A stretch of DNA of 39,781 bases from assembly GCA_016281315.1 (NCBI GenBank), contig JAEEIJ010000040.1:1-39781 (forward strand), written 5' to 3'. This document shows, in pieces, positions 21,613 through 29,520 of the stretch. The translations under genes and the position numbers were made by a program. The DNA comes from Bacteroidales bacterium. Its GTDB lineage: Bacteria > Bacteroidota > Bacteroidia > Bacteroidales > UBA932. A model generated the notes under the pieces. That model ran no database searches and had not been told where the DNA came from. It saw only the letters and a program-made list of their open reading frames with translations. The first letter of the stretch is position 1. Every line of letters starts with the position of its first letter.

Positions 21613-23244
21613 ATGAAGAAGTTCTCGGCCTGTATGAAAGCCCTCCGGGCGATGGGTGCGCCGGTGCGCTGGCGGATGGCGGTGACCGTTGTCATCGGCC
21701 TCGTTCGCATCGCCGCGTCGCTGGGCTTCGTCTGGGCCAGCAAATACCTCGTGGACATCGCCACGGGGGTGAAGGCCGATGACATCGTGCCGGCCATCGG
21801 CATCTTCCTCGGGATCCTCCTCCTGCAGCTCGGGACCATTCTCCTGAACAACTGGTGGGTCTCCTATAGCCACGTCAAGGCGCAGAACATCCTCCGGAAG
21901 GACATTTTCGGGCACATTATGCGCAGCCGCTGGGACGGCCGCGACCGTTTCCTCTCGGGAGACGCCGTGAACCGCCTGGAGGAAGACACCCGCGTGGTGG
22001 CCGAACTCCTGACGGACCGCATCCCCGGGATGCTGGTCACCGTCTTCGGCCTCCTGGCTTCCAGCGCCTATCTGGTCATCCTGGCGCCCAACCTCCTGTG
22101 GGTGCTGCTCATCCTGATGATCGCGACGGTCTTCGGATCCAAGCTCTTCTTCAAGCAGCTGCGCCGCCTGATGGCCGCCATCCGCTCCCGCGAGAGCGAA
22201 CTCCAGCAGCTGATGCAGGAAAGCCTGCAGCACCGCGTGCTGGTGCTCACCCTCACGAACCTGGAGCGCGTGCTGGATAAGTTCGGCTGGCTGCAGGAGG
22301 ACGTGGAGTCCAATACGCGCAAACGCCTCAATTACAACGCCGTAGCGCGCGGTCTGATGTTCTTCGGCTTCCAGGCCGGGCACGCCGCCGCTTTCCTCTG
22401 GGGTATCTTCGGCATCCGCGCCGGCACCGTCACCTACGGTATAATGACGGCCTTCCTGCAGCTGGTGGGACGCGTCCAGCGGCCCATCGCCGAATTCGGC
22501 AACCAGATTCCCGCCTTCATCCAGGCCATCACCTCCATCGAGCGTCTGATGGACCTGCTGGAACTGGAGCAGGAGCCGCTGGGGAAACAGATTCAGCTGG
22601 AAGGCGCGCCAGAAATCCGCGTGGAGCATCTCTCCTACACCTATCCCGGCGGAGAGGAGCCCGTGTTTTCGGATTTCTCCTGCGTCTTCCCCGCCGGGGA
22701 ACTGAGCCTCATCGCCGGGCCCACGGGCATCGGCAAGAGCACCCTCATCCGCCTGGTGCTGGGGCTGCTGAAGCCTGATGCCGGCACCGTGCTGGTGGGC
22801 GGGAAACCCGCCGGGAGCGCGCTCAGAAGCAATTTTATGTACATCCCGCAGGGGAATTCCCTGCTTTCCGGCACCATCCGCTCGAACCTCCAGCTGGCGG
22901 CTCCGTCGGCCTCGGAAGACCAGATGCGGCAGGCCCTCGAGAGCGCCCAGGCCGGCTTCGTCTTCGAACTGCCCAAAGGGCTGGACACGCCCTGCGGCGA
23001 GGTGGGCAGCGGCCTCAGCGAAGGCCAGGCCCAGCGCATCGCCATCGCCCGCGCCCTGCTGCGTCCGGGCGGCGTGATGATCCTGGACGAGTCTACATCG
23101 GCCCTGGACCCGGAGACCGAAAAACAGCTGCTGGACACCCTCCACAGGCTTTATCACGGGCGCAAGACCCTTCTTTTCATCTCGCACCGCGAAGCCACGA
23201 TGCGGTACGCCGGCAACGTCGTCCAGCTCAAATCCGTCCGATGA
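21613..23244 (+). CDS. ABC exporter, fused permease and ATPase
   Basis: 543 residues. Residues 1-310 form the type I exporter membrane domain with several hydrophobic segments (for example ILLLQLGTILLNNWW, LLWVLLILMIATVFG, FLWGIFGI). The ATPase (about 335-543) has Walker A GPTGIGKST (369-377), signature LSEGQ (468-472, normally LSGGQ), Walker B VMILDE (488-493) and H-loop His525. No C39 peptidase domain is fused, consistent with a separate S26-type protease two genes upstream. It starts 1 nt after the PqqD stop and is likely to export the product of this cassette. Confidence 0.93.
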   Translation: MKKFSACMKALRAMGAPVRWRMAVTVVIGLVRIAASLGFVWASKYLVDIATGVKADDIVPAIGIFLGILLLQLGTILLNNWWVSYSHVKAQNILRKDIFGHIMRSRWDGRDRFLSGDAVNRLEEDTRVVAELLTDRIPGMLVTVFGLLASSAYLVILAPNLLWVLLILMIATVFGSKLFFKQLRRLMAAIRSRESELQQLMQESLQHRVLVLTLTNLERVLDKFGWLQEDVESNTRKRLNYNAVARGLMFFGFQAGHAAAFLWGIFGIRAGTVTYGIMTAFLQLVGRVQRPIAEFGNQIPAFIQAITSIERLMDLLELEQEPLGKQIQLEGAPEIRVEHLSYTYPGGEEPVFSDFSCVFPAGELSLIAGPTGIGKSTLIRLVLGLLKPDAGTVLVGGKPAGSALRSNFMYIPQGNSLLSGTIRSNLQLAAPSASEDQMRQALESAQAGFVFELPKGLDTPCGEVGSGLSEGQAQRIAIARALLRPGGVMILDESTSALDPETEKQLLDTLHRLYHGRKTLLFISHREATMRYAGNVVQLKSVR

Positions 23245-24248
23245 AACGCCTTCTCTTAGTTTTAGCCGCTTCCTTCGTAGGCGCGCTTGCCCTCGCCCAG
23301 CAGACGCACGTGGACGAAATCTGGATCGACACCCGCGCATCCTTCCACCAGGACTGGACGGACGGCGGGTACAACTCCCACTTCCAGGGAGACTACCTGA
23401 ACCTGCACATCAAGGGACAGCTGACGGACCGGCTCTCCTTCCGCATCCGGCAGCGGCTGAACAAGAAGATCGACGACCAGAACCCCTTCAACGCCACGGA
23501 TTTCCTGTGGCTGCGCTGGCAGGCGGCGCCGTTTTTCAGCCTCACGCTGGGCAAGCAGCCCATCTACATCGGCGGGTATGAGATCGATTCGGCCCCCATC
23601 GACGTGTATTATTACGGGGCCTTCTCCAATCACCTGCTGCAGTATTATGCCTTCGGCGCCACGGCCACCTTCACCCCCTTCGAAGGCCAGGACATTTCCC
23701 TGCAGTTCTGCCCCTCCCCCATCTCCCCGGCCAAACAGAACGCTTATACCTATAATCTATATTGGAACGGTCACGTATGGCCCTGGTGGAAGACCACCTG
23801 GAGTTACAACTTCGTGGAGGACGAACGCAAGTGGAAGATGAACTGGATCGTGCTGGGCAACAAATTCCTGATGGGCCCGCTGGTGGTGGACGTGGACCTG
23901 ATCAACCGCGCCCACTTCGACCAGCCGCACTTCTTCTTCACGGACTGGACCGTGATCGGGAAGGCCATCCTTTCGCTCGGGAAATGGAACCTCTGCACTA
24001 AGGTGGGCTACGAAAAGAACGATGCAGAGAACGTAGACGCGGCCGGAAACACCTACGATCTGGTGCTCCCGGCCGGGAATGATTATTTCTATTACGGCGC
24101 CGGCGTGGAATGGTTCCCGCTAGGCGGCGACCACCTGCGCCTCCACGCCGTGTGGTTCCGCGATAATCACGACAACGTCCACAACGTGGACCTGGGCATC
24201 ACCTGGCGCTTTACCGTTTATAACCGTCGTTCAGGCAGCGCTGACTGA
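23241..24248 (+). CDS. Outer-membrane beta-barrel, porin-like
   Basis: 335 residues. Signal peptide MKRLLLVLAASFVGALALAQ, then alternating polar/aromatic strands throughout, with FRIRQRLNKKI, TLGKQPIYIGGYEID and a terminal strand NVDLGITWRFTVY; the GKQP element recalls OprO/OprP-like porins. It should sit in the outer membrane as a channel or structural barrel. Its ATG overlaps the ABC stop (ATGA), so it is coupled to the exporter. It might supply the outer-membrane exit step or be a client of the cassette. The 3' end overlaps the facing M48 gene by 38 nt. Confidence 0.75.
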   Translation: MKRLLLVLAASFVGALALAQQTHVDEIWIDTRASFHQDWTDGGYNSHFQGDYLNLHIKGQLTDRLSFRIRQRLNKKIDDQNPFNATDFLWLRWQAAPFFSLTLGKQPIYIGGYEIDSAPIDVYYYGAFSNHLLQYYAFGATATFTPFEGQDISLQFCPSPISPAKQNAYTYNLYWNGHVWPWWKTTWSYNFVEDERKWKMNWIVLGNKFLMGPLVVDVDLINRAHFDQPHFFFTDWTVIGKAILSLGKWNLCTKVGYEKNDAENVDAAGNTYDLVLPAGNDYFYYGAGVEWFPLGGDHLRLHAVWFRDNHDNVHNVDLGITWRFTVYNRRSGSAD

Positions 24249-24990
24249 TGTGGTCGATGCGGGCCTGGGTGTCCGGGTGCGAGGAGAAGAGGTTCGCCAC
24301 TGCGCTCTGCTGCGCCTGGGTGCCGTTTTCGAGGGCCTGCATCTTTTCGAAGGATTTCACCATCGCCCACGGGTTCTTGCCGGCTTCACAGAGGTAGTTG
24401 TAGCCGTAGTCATCGGCCTCGGTCTCCATTGAGCGGGAGAATTTCGCGTTCAGAATCACCTCCGTGAGGGCGCCGAACTGCGAATCCGTGAGGGCGGCCA
24501 TCTTGTCGCCGGTGGAGGCCAGTCCCTGCAGGGCGGCCGATGTGAGCATCTGCTTCTGCATCTGCTTGCGCGTATGGTGCAGGGCGACGTGGCCCATTTC
24601 GTGGCCGATCACGCCCAGCAGTTCATCGTCCGTCATCGCGTCCATAATACCTGTATACACGCGTACGCTGCCGTCCGCGCAGGCGAAGGCGTTGATTTCA
24701 TTGTTCTTGTATACCTTGAAGTTGAGCGGCATCTCGTTCACGCCGTCCAGCTTGCTGGTGAGCTTGCGGAGACGTTTCGTATAGGCGTTCGTTTCCGGGA
24801 GCACCACGCTCTGGGCATCCAGCTGGGTAACGTACTGGCGGACGTATTCCACCACTTCGTCGTCCGAGAGCTGAAGGGCCTGGACGGCATACACGCCACC
24901 CTGGAGGAGGCGTTCCGAATTGAGGTTCTGCAGGACGCTGCAGGAAGATAAGGCGAGCGCGGCGGCCGCGATGAGGATGAGACGTTTCAT
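24211..24990 (-). CDS. M48-family metalloprotease lipoprotein
   Basis: 259 residues from the ATG at 24990. Lipobox ALALSSC with Cys17, so an outer- or inner-membrane lipoprotein. The zinc site is HEMGH (130-134) with third ligand Glu191 in ETEAD, and the periplasmic M48 arrangement resembles LoiP/BepA-type quality-control proteases that act on outer-membrane proteins. A longer frame to 25509 runs through a promoter and opposite gene and is rejected. It faces the porin-like gene and overlaps its 3' end. Confidence 0.92.
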   Translation of the reverse strand: MKRLILIAAAALALSSCSVLQNLNSERLLQGGVYAVQALQLSDDEVVEYVRQYVTQLDAQSVVLPETNAYTKRLRKLTSKLDGVNEMPLNFKVYKNNEINAFACADGSVRVYTGIMDAMTDDELLGVIGHEMGHVALHHTRKQMQKQMLTSAALQGLASTGDKMAALTDSQFGALTEVILNAKFSRSMETEADDYGYNYLCEAGKNPWAMVKSFEKMQALENGTQAQQSAVANLFSSHPDTQARIDHISQRCLNDGYKR

Positions 24991-25041
24991 AAGAAATGCG
25001 GTTATTTTCCGTAAAGTTACAAAAATGCGGGAAATTATCCT

Positions 25042-25049
25042 TAATTTTG
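25042..25049 (+). promoter_or_regulatory. -7 box of the DUF1538 operon
   Basis: TAATTTTG, ending 8 nt before the ATG at 25058, so a nearly leaderless transcript is predicted. It is divergent to the M48 gene. Confidence 0.5.
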
Positions 25050-25057
25050 TAAAGATT

Positions 25058-26599
25058 ATGGGTTTGACCGAAGTACTCAATTCCCTTTGGGGGAAGCTCA
25101 AGGAAGCGCTCATGGCAGTGTTGCCGGTGAGCGTGCTTGTCTTCGTGCTGTCCATCACGCCCTGGACGGACATCACCCTCAAGGAACTGTATGTCTTCGC
25201 CGGCGCCACCATCCTGCTGGTGCTGGGAATCGCCTTCTTCAATCTGGGGGCCGATATGGCCATGACGCCTATGGGGCAGTACATCGGCGAGGGACTCACC
25301 AAGTCCAAGCGCCTGGGGCTGCTGCTGAGCGTGAGCTTCGTAATGGGGCTCCTGATCACCATCGCGGAACCGGACCTGGCCGTGCTGGCCGCGCAGGTAA
25401 AATCCGTGATGAACGGCGGCGTACTCATCGCCACGGTGGGCCTGGGCGTGGGCCTGCTGCTTCTTCTGGGCGTCGTGAAAATCCTCTTCCACGGAGACCT
25501 CACGGGCATGCTCCTGTACGGCTACCTGGCCCTTTTCTGCCTGGCGGCCCTTCTCATCGAGACCGGCCACGGCTCGCTCACGGCCCTTTCCTTCGACTCG
25601 GGCGGCGTCACCACGGGCCCCATCACGGTGCCTTTCCTGATGGCCCTGGGCGTAGGTATCGCGATGACGGTGGGCGGCCGGAACGCCAGCGAAAACAGCT
25701 TCGGCCTCATCGCCCTGTGCTCCGTGGGGCCCATCATCGCCGTCCTGGCGCTTTCGCTGGGCACTTCCGGCTCGCTGGACTACAGCATCCCGGACTATTC
25801 GATGGAAAAGATCCTCGAGGAAGGCCCGGCGGCCCTTTTCCTGGACACGATGTGGGACGTGGGAAAATCGCTCCTTCTGGTGGTGCTGGTCTTCTTCATC
25901 CTTCAGGCGGTGATGCTCCGGCTTCCCTTCTCCAAGATCGGCCAGATTATCTTCGGCATCCTCTACACCTTCGTGGGGCTGGTGATTTTCCTCACGGCCG
26001 TGGAGATGGCCTATATGCCCATCGGCTATAAGATCGGGACGCAGCTCGCGGCCGACAATCCCCTCCTGATGGTGGGCTTCGCCTTCCTCCTGGGGATGGT
26101 GGTGGTGCTGGCCGAACCTGCCGTGCACGTGCTCAAGAACCAGGTGGAGGAGATTACCTCCGGCGAGGTGACGGGGCCGCAGATGCTGGCGGCGCTGTCC
26201 ATCGGCGTGGGCGTTTCCATCGGCCTGTCGGTCTTACGCGTCCATCTGGGATTCTCGGTCCTGTACTACCTGGTGCCCGGTTACCTGCTCTCGCTGGGGC
26301 TCTCGTTCCTGGTGCCGAAACTCTATACGGCCATCGCCTTCGACTCCGGCGGCGTGGCCAGCGGTCCGCTCACCTCGAGCTTCATCCTGCCGATGGTGAT
26401 CGGGGCCTGCGTCTCGATGCAGGGCGCTCCGGCCGTGCTGGACTTCGCGTTCGGCGTGGTGGCGATGGTGGCGATGACCCCGCTCATCACCATCCAGATG
26501 CTGGGCTTCCGTTCCGTCGTGAGCGTGCGCCGGCGCAGCAACGCCGCGATGAAACGCATCCTGGAGAGCGCCGACGACCAAATCATCTACTTCGAATGA
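25058..26599 (+). CDS. DUF1538 membrane protein, duplicated
   Basis: 513 residues, highly hydrophobic, about a dozen predicted helices. The domain is present twice: LGADMAMTPMGQYIGE / AEPDLAVLAAQVK / SFDSGGVTTGPITVPF in the first half and AVEMAYMPIGYKIG / AEPAVHVLKNQVE / AFDSGGVASGPLTSSF in the second. Such internal repeats are usual in transporters with inverted or parallel two-fold symmetry. Substrate is unknown. Two P-II-like genes follow with a 4-nt overlap and a 1-nt gap, as in other P-II-controlled transport systems. The upstream frame to 24920 is not coding because it covers the promoter. Confidence 0.88.
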   Translation: MGLTEVLNSLWGKLKEALMAVLPVSVLVFVLSITPWTDITLKELYVFAGATILLVLGIAFFNLGADMAMTPMGQYIGEGLTKSKRLGLLLSVSFVMGLLITIAEPDLAVLAAQVKSVMNGGVLIATVGLGVGLLLLLGVVKILFHGDLTGMLLYGYLALFCLAALLIETGHGSLTALSFDSGGVTTGPITVPFLMALGVGIAMTVGGRNASENSFGLIALCSVGPIIAVLALSLGTSGSLDYSIPDYSMEKILEEGPAALFLDTMWDVGKSLLLVVLVFFILQAVMLRLPFSKIGQIIFGILYTFVGLVIFLTAVEMAYMPIGYKIGTQLAADNPLLMVGFAFLLGMVVVLAEPAVHVLKNQVEEITSGEVTGPQMLAALSIGVGVSIGLSVLRVHLGFSVLYYLVPGYLLSLGLSFLVPKLYTAIAFDSGGVASGPLTSSFILPMVIGACVSMQGAPAVLDFAFGVVAMVAMTPLITIQMLGFRSVVSVRRRSNAAMKRILESADDQIIYFE

Positions 26600-26970
26600 G
26601 CACTACCCGTAATATCGCGCCCGTGAAGCTGGAACTCCTGCTGGCCATCGTCCAGACGGAGAAGGCCAAGTATTTTTCCAGCCTCATCCAGTCGCACCAG
26701 GCCAACCTGCAGTTCTCGATGCCGGCAAAAGGGACCTCGCATTTCCTGCTCAGTTACATCGGCTATACGGAAAAGCCCAAGACGCTCCTGATGAGCGTGG
26801 TCCGCTCGGACGAAGCCGGCGGCCTCATCGAGCAGCTGGAGGAAACGTTCAATAAGGGGAAGGCCTATAAAGGCGTGGCCTTCACCGTCAAACTCACCAG
26901 CGTGATAGGCACCCTGGTTTATGGATTTTTAGCGAACGACGCGCGCGCCGTCGTAAAGGAGGAAGCATAG
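26596..26970 (+). CDS. P-II-like regulator, first copy (divergent)
   Basis: 124 residues; its ATG overlaps the DUF1538 stop (ATGA). The order of strands and helices fits a P-II/GlnB-like ferredoxin fold: LELLLAIVQTEKAKYFSSLIQSHQ, TLLMSVVRSDEAGGLIEQLEETFNK and GVAFTVKLTSVIGTLVYGFLAN. The T-loop region is short and the glutamine-type signatures of GlnB are absent. With the next gene it probably forms a hetero-oligomer that gates the transporter. Family call made with help from context. Confidence 0.7.
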   Translation: MSTTRNIAPVKLELLLAIVQTEKAKYFSSLIQSHQANLQFSMPAKGTSHFLLSYIGYTEKPKTLLMSVVRSDEAGGLIEQLEETFNKGKAYKGVAFTVKLTSVIGTLVYGFLANDARAVVKEEA

Positions 26971-26971
26971 T

Positions 26972-27292
26972 ATGGATAACAAGTTCGAACTCGTGGTCTG
27001 CATCGTCAATGCAGGTTTTTCCCAGAACGTGATGGCGGCGGCCCGCAAAGCCGGCGCGCGCGGCGGCACCATCCTCCGCGGCCGCGGCAGCGCCAACCCG
27101 GAGGCCGAGGAATTCTTCGGTCTCACCATCCAGCCGGACAAGGAGGTGATTCTCATCCTTTCCTCGGCCGAGGACAAGGACAAGATCATCAGCGCCATCT
27201 ATCACGACAGCGGCCTCACTACGGAAGGCCAGGGCATCGCCTTCTCCCTGCCGGTGGAGCGAAGTACCACATTCATGAAAAGCGAAGAATAA
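26972..27292 (+). CDS. P-II-like regulator, second copy
   Basis: 106 residues. KFELVVCIVNAGFSQNVMAAARKAGARGGTILRGRGSA is very close to P-II-like proteins (compare the GlnB G-A-x-G-G-T-I-x-x-G-R-G region), and GQGIAFSLPVERSTTF matches the C-terminal part. It starts 1 nt after the first copy. It probably senses a nucleotide or metabolite and acts on the DUF1538 protein. A hairpin terminator follows. Confidence 0.85.
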   Translation: MDNKFELVVCIVNAGFSQNVMAAARKAGARGGTILRGRGSANPEAEEFFGLTIQPDKEVILILSSAEDKDKIISAIYHDSGLTTEGQGIAFSLPVERSTTFMKSEE

Positions 27293-27326
27293 AAGAATCC
27301 CCGGGCTCGAAACCCGGGGAATCTTG
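27291..27326. terminator. Intrinsic terminator between convergent genes
   Basis: AAGAATCCCCGGG and CCCGGGGAATCTT pair with one mismatch around a short loop, just past the second P-II-like gene and 18 nt from the stop of the facing permease. A and T rich ends allow use from both sides. Confidence 0.82.
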
Positions 27327-27343
27327 TATCCGTGTATCTTCGT

Positions 27344-28672
27344 TTAGATGAAGATATACTTGCAGATGAACAGGGCTGCGAGGATCCACATCGTGATGCT
27401 GATTTCCTTGAACTTGCCGGACAGCGCGTGGCAGAGCACGTAGGAGATGACACCGATGAGGATGCCGTCGGAGATGCTGTAGGCCAGGGGCATCATGATG
27501 ATGCAGATGAACGCCGGAATGGCCTTGCAGTAGTCTTCCCAGTGGATGCTCTTGAGCGGAGACATCATCATCACGCCCACGATGATGAGGGCGGGAGCGG
27601 TGGCTGCGCTGGGGATGGCCAGGAACAGCGGGCTGAAGAACAGGGCCAGGCCGAAGCAGACGGCCACGGTGAGGGCCGTGAGGCCGGTACGGCCGCCTTC
27701 ACCCACGCCGGAAGCGCTCTCCACATAGGTGGTGGTGGTGGAAGTGCCGAAGCAGGCGCCGAACACGGTGGCGATGGAATCGGCCAGGAACATCTTCTCC
27801 ATTCCGGGGATGTCGTCCTTGCGGTTGCCTTCCGGAACGAGGCCGGCACCCTGGTGCACGCCGATGATGGTGCCCATCGTGTCGAACATATCGATGAACA
27901 GGAAGGTGAACACCACGGCCAGCATATCCCAGCTGAGGATGCTCCCCCACTCGAACTTGAAGGCGATGGGCGCGATGCTCGCGGGCGCGGAAACCACGCC
28001 GTTGAGCTTCGTGATGGCTTCACCGGTAGCGGGATCCTTGATCAGCAGGCCCAGGGCGGTGGTGGCGAGGATACCCCAAAGGATACCGCCGCGCACCTTG
28101 GCCATCACGAGGGCCGCGGTGATGAAGAGGCCGATCAGGCCCAGCAGCGCAGTCCCCTGGGTGATCTTGCCCAGGCCCACCAGCGTAGCGGGATTGTCCA
28201 CGATGATGCCGGCGCCCTGCAGGCCGATGAAGGCGATGAACAGGCCGATACCGGCGCCGATCGCTTTCTTCAGCGTACCGGGAATGGCGTTCAGGAGCCA
28301 GCTGCGCACCTTCGTCACGGTGAGGATGATGAAGAGCAAACCTTCCAGCAGGACGGCCGTGAGGGCGAACTGCCAGCTGTGGCCCATCCCCAGGCACACC
28401 GTGAATACGAAGAAGGCGTTCAGGCCCATACCGGGAGCCAGGGCGAAAGGCTTCTTGGCATAGAGGGCCATCACCAGGGTACCGATGATGGCGGCCAGGG
28501 CGGTGGCGGTGAACACCGCGCCGCCGGGCATATCAAGAGCGCTGAAGATGCCGGGGTTGACGGCCAGGATGTAGGCCATCGTGAGGAAAGTGGTGATGCC
28601 GGCAAGGATCTCGGTACGCACCGAGTGCTTCGAGCTGTCGAACCCGAAGAGTTTTTCAAATGCAGGTTTCAT
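27344..28672 (-). CDS. NCS2-family purine permease (AzgA type)
   Basis: 442 residues, about 12-14 membrane helices. The start LFGFDSSKHSVRTEILAGITTFLTMAYILAVNPGI and the segments FALAPGMGLNAFF, VLLEGLLFIIL and GTSTTTTYVESASGVGEGGRTG are those of the AzgA/PbuG group, which import adenine, guanine or hypoxanthine with protons. Third gene of the nucleobase operon, 17 nt after the outer-membrane channel gene. Confidence 0.93.
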   Translation of the reverse strand: MKPAFEKLFGFDSSKHSVRTEILAGITTFLTMAYILAVNPGIFSALDMPGGAVFTATALAAIIGTLVMALYAKKPFALAPGMGLNAFFVFTVCLGMGHSWQFALTAVLLEGLLFIILTVTKVRSWLLNAIPGTLKKAIGAGIGLFIAFIGLQGAGIIVDNPATLVGLGKITQGTALLGLIGLFITAALVMAKVRGGILWGILATTALGLLIKDPATGEAITKLNGVVSAPASIAPIAFKFEWGSILSWDMLAVVFTFLFIDMFDTMGTIIGVHQGAGLVPEGNRKDDIPGMEKMFLADSIATVFGACFGTSTTTTYVESASGVGEGGRTGLTALTVAVCFGLALFFSPLFLAIPSAATAPALIIVGVMMMSPLKSIHWEDYCKAIPAFICIIMMPLAYSISDGILIGVISYVLCHALSGKFKEISITMWILAALFICKYIFI

Positions 28673-28689
28673 AGAGCGCTTCTCCTATC

Positions 28690-29457
28690 CTAGAAGACCC
28701 ATTTTGTACCGATGCAAGGACGAACCTTGAAGCCGTAGCTGCCCGCAAAATGGCAGGAGAGCTCGATTTCGGAACCGATATGGAAGTTCGGGCAACCGAA
28801 CAGTTTGCCCACGTTGTACCAGATCTGCGGCTCGGAGATGAAGACGAACTTGGTTTCCTTACAAAAGTTCTCGCTGGTGGCTTCCTCGGCCCAGGCCACG
28901 TTGTTCTCGCCCCAGATATCGGCAAAACCGCTGAAGCGCAGACCTTCCACGCCGAAGAGATCCTGCATCCCCCACACGAAGGTGAACTGCACGGGGAGGT
29001 CGCTGGAGGCGCCGGCCCACTTGCTGAAGGTCTTGTAGAGAATCTTGAAGTTAAACGTGTTCCTGAAGTCGCTGCTGTGCAGGAAGTAGTCGATACCGAA
29101 CAGGAAGTTCTGGTTGACCCCTACCAGACCGTTGTATTCCACCTGCAGGCTGAAATCCTTCAGCACCGGAACGTCGCCCCAGAAGTTCAGGCAGCGGGCA
29201 ATCTCCATATAGGAGCTCGAGGGAGCAATGACAGCGTCCCCGCCATCGTCCTTGACGCCCTTGGCCTTGGCATAGTCATAGTCGATAAAGAAGAAGGTGT
29301 TGCCCCAGTTGTCGGCGTAGAAGCCCTCAAGGGTGGTGGTGAAGTGATTACGGCCTTGGCCGAAATCGTAGAAGGTTTGGAGGTTGGTTTGGGCTTTCGC
29401 TCCTTGAGCAAAGGCCAGGATAGCAACAGCTACCGCAAGAACAGTTTTTTTGGACAT
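28690..29457 (-). CDS. DUF5020/Tsx-like outer-membrane protein
   Basis: 255 residues. Signal peptide (MSKKTVLAVAVAILAFAQGAKA), then a barrel-type sequence: TFYDFGQGRNHFTTTLEGFYADNWGNTFFFIDYDYA and a terminal strand GFKVRPCIGTKWVF ending in Phe, the usual outer-membrane end. It resembles the DUF5020 family and the nucleoside channel Tsx. Lying between two nucleobase permeases, it most likely lets purines and pyrimidines or nucleosides through the outer membrane. Confidence 0.8.
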   Translation of the reverse strand: MSKKTVLAVAVAILAFAQGAKAQTNLQTFYDFGQGRNHFTTTLEGFYADNWGNTFFFIDYDYAKAKGVKDDGGDAVIAPSSSYMEIARCLNFWGDVPVLKDFSLQVEYNGLVGVNQNFLFGIDYFLHSSDFRNTFNFKILYKTFSKWAGASSDLPVQFTFVWGMQDLFGVEGLRFSGFADIWGENNVAWAEEATSENFCKETKFVFISEPQIWYNVGKLFGCPNFHIGSEIELSCHFAGSYGFKVRPCIGTKWVF

Positions 29458-29490
29458 AAAACGTAGTTTATGGGTTGTTTTATAAAAGTT

Positions 29491-29513
29491 GCACCCGGCG
29501 CAGGGCCGGGTGC
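29491..29513 (-). terminator. Hairpin after the uracil/xanthine permease
   Basis: GCACCCGGC (29491-29499) and GCCGGGTGC (29505-29513) form a 9-bp perfect stem with a 5-nt loop. On the minus strand AACTTTTATA follows. It sits between the first and second gene of the operon, so it may reduce rather than stop transcription into the outer-membrane gene, which has no clear promoter of its own. Confidence 0.7.
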
Positions 29514-29520
29514 GATTATT

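Noticed and set aside
20070..23244. Complete lasso-peptide or PQQ biosynthesis cluster
   Set aside because: There is no Asn-synthetase-like cyclase, transglutaminase-like B protein, radical SAM enzyme or precursor peptide; only PqqD, a kinase-like ATPase and the exporter recall them.
24991..25509. N-terminal extension of the M48 protease frame
   Set aside because: It would cross the divergent promoter region and the start of the DUF1538 gene, and the lipoprotein signal at 24990 is a natural start.
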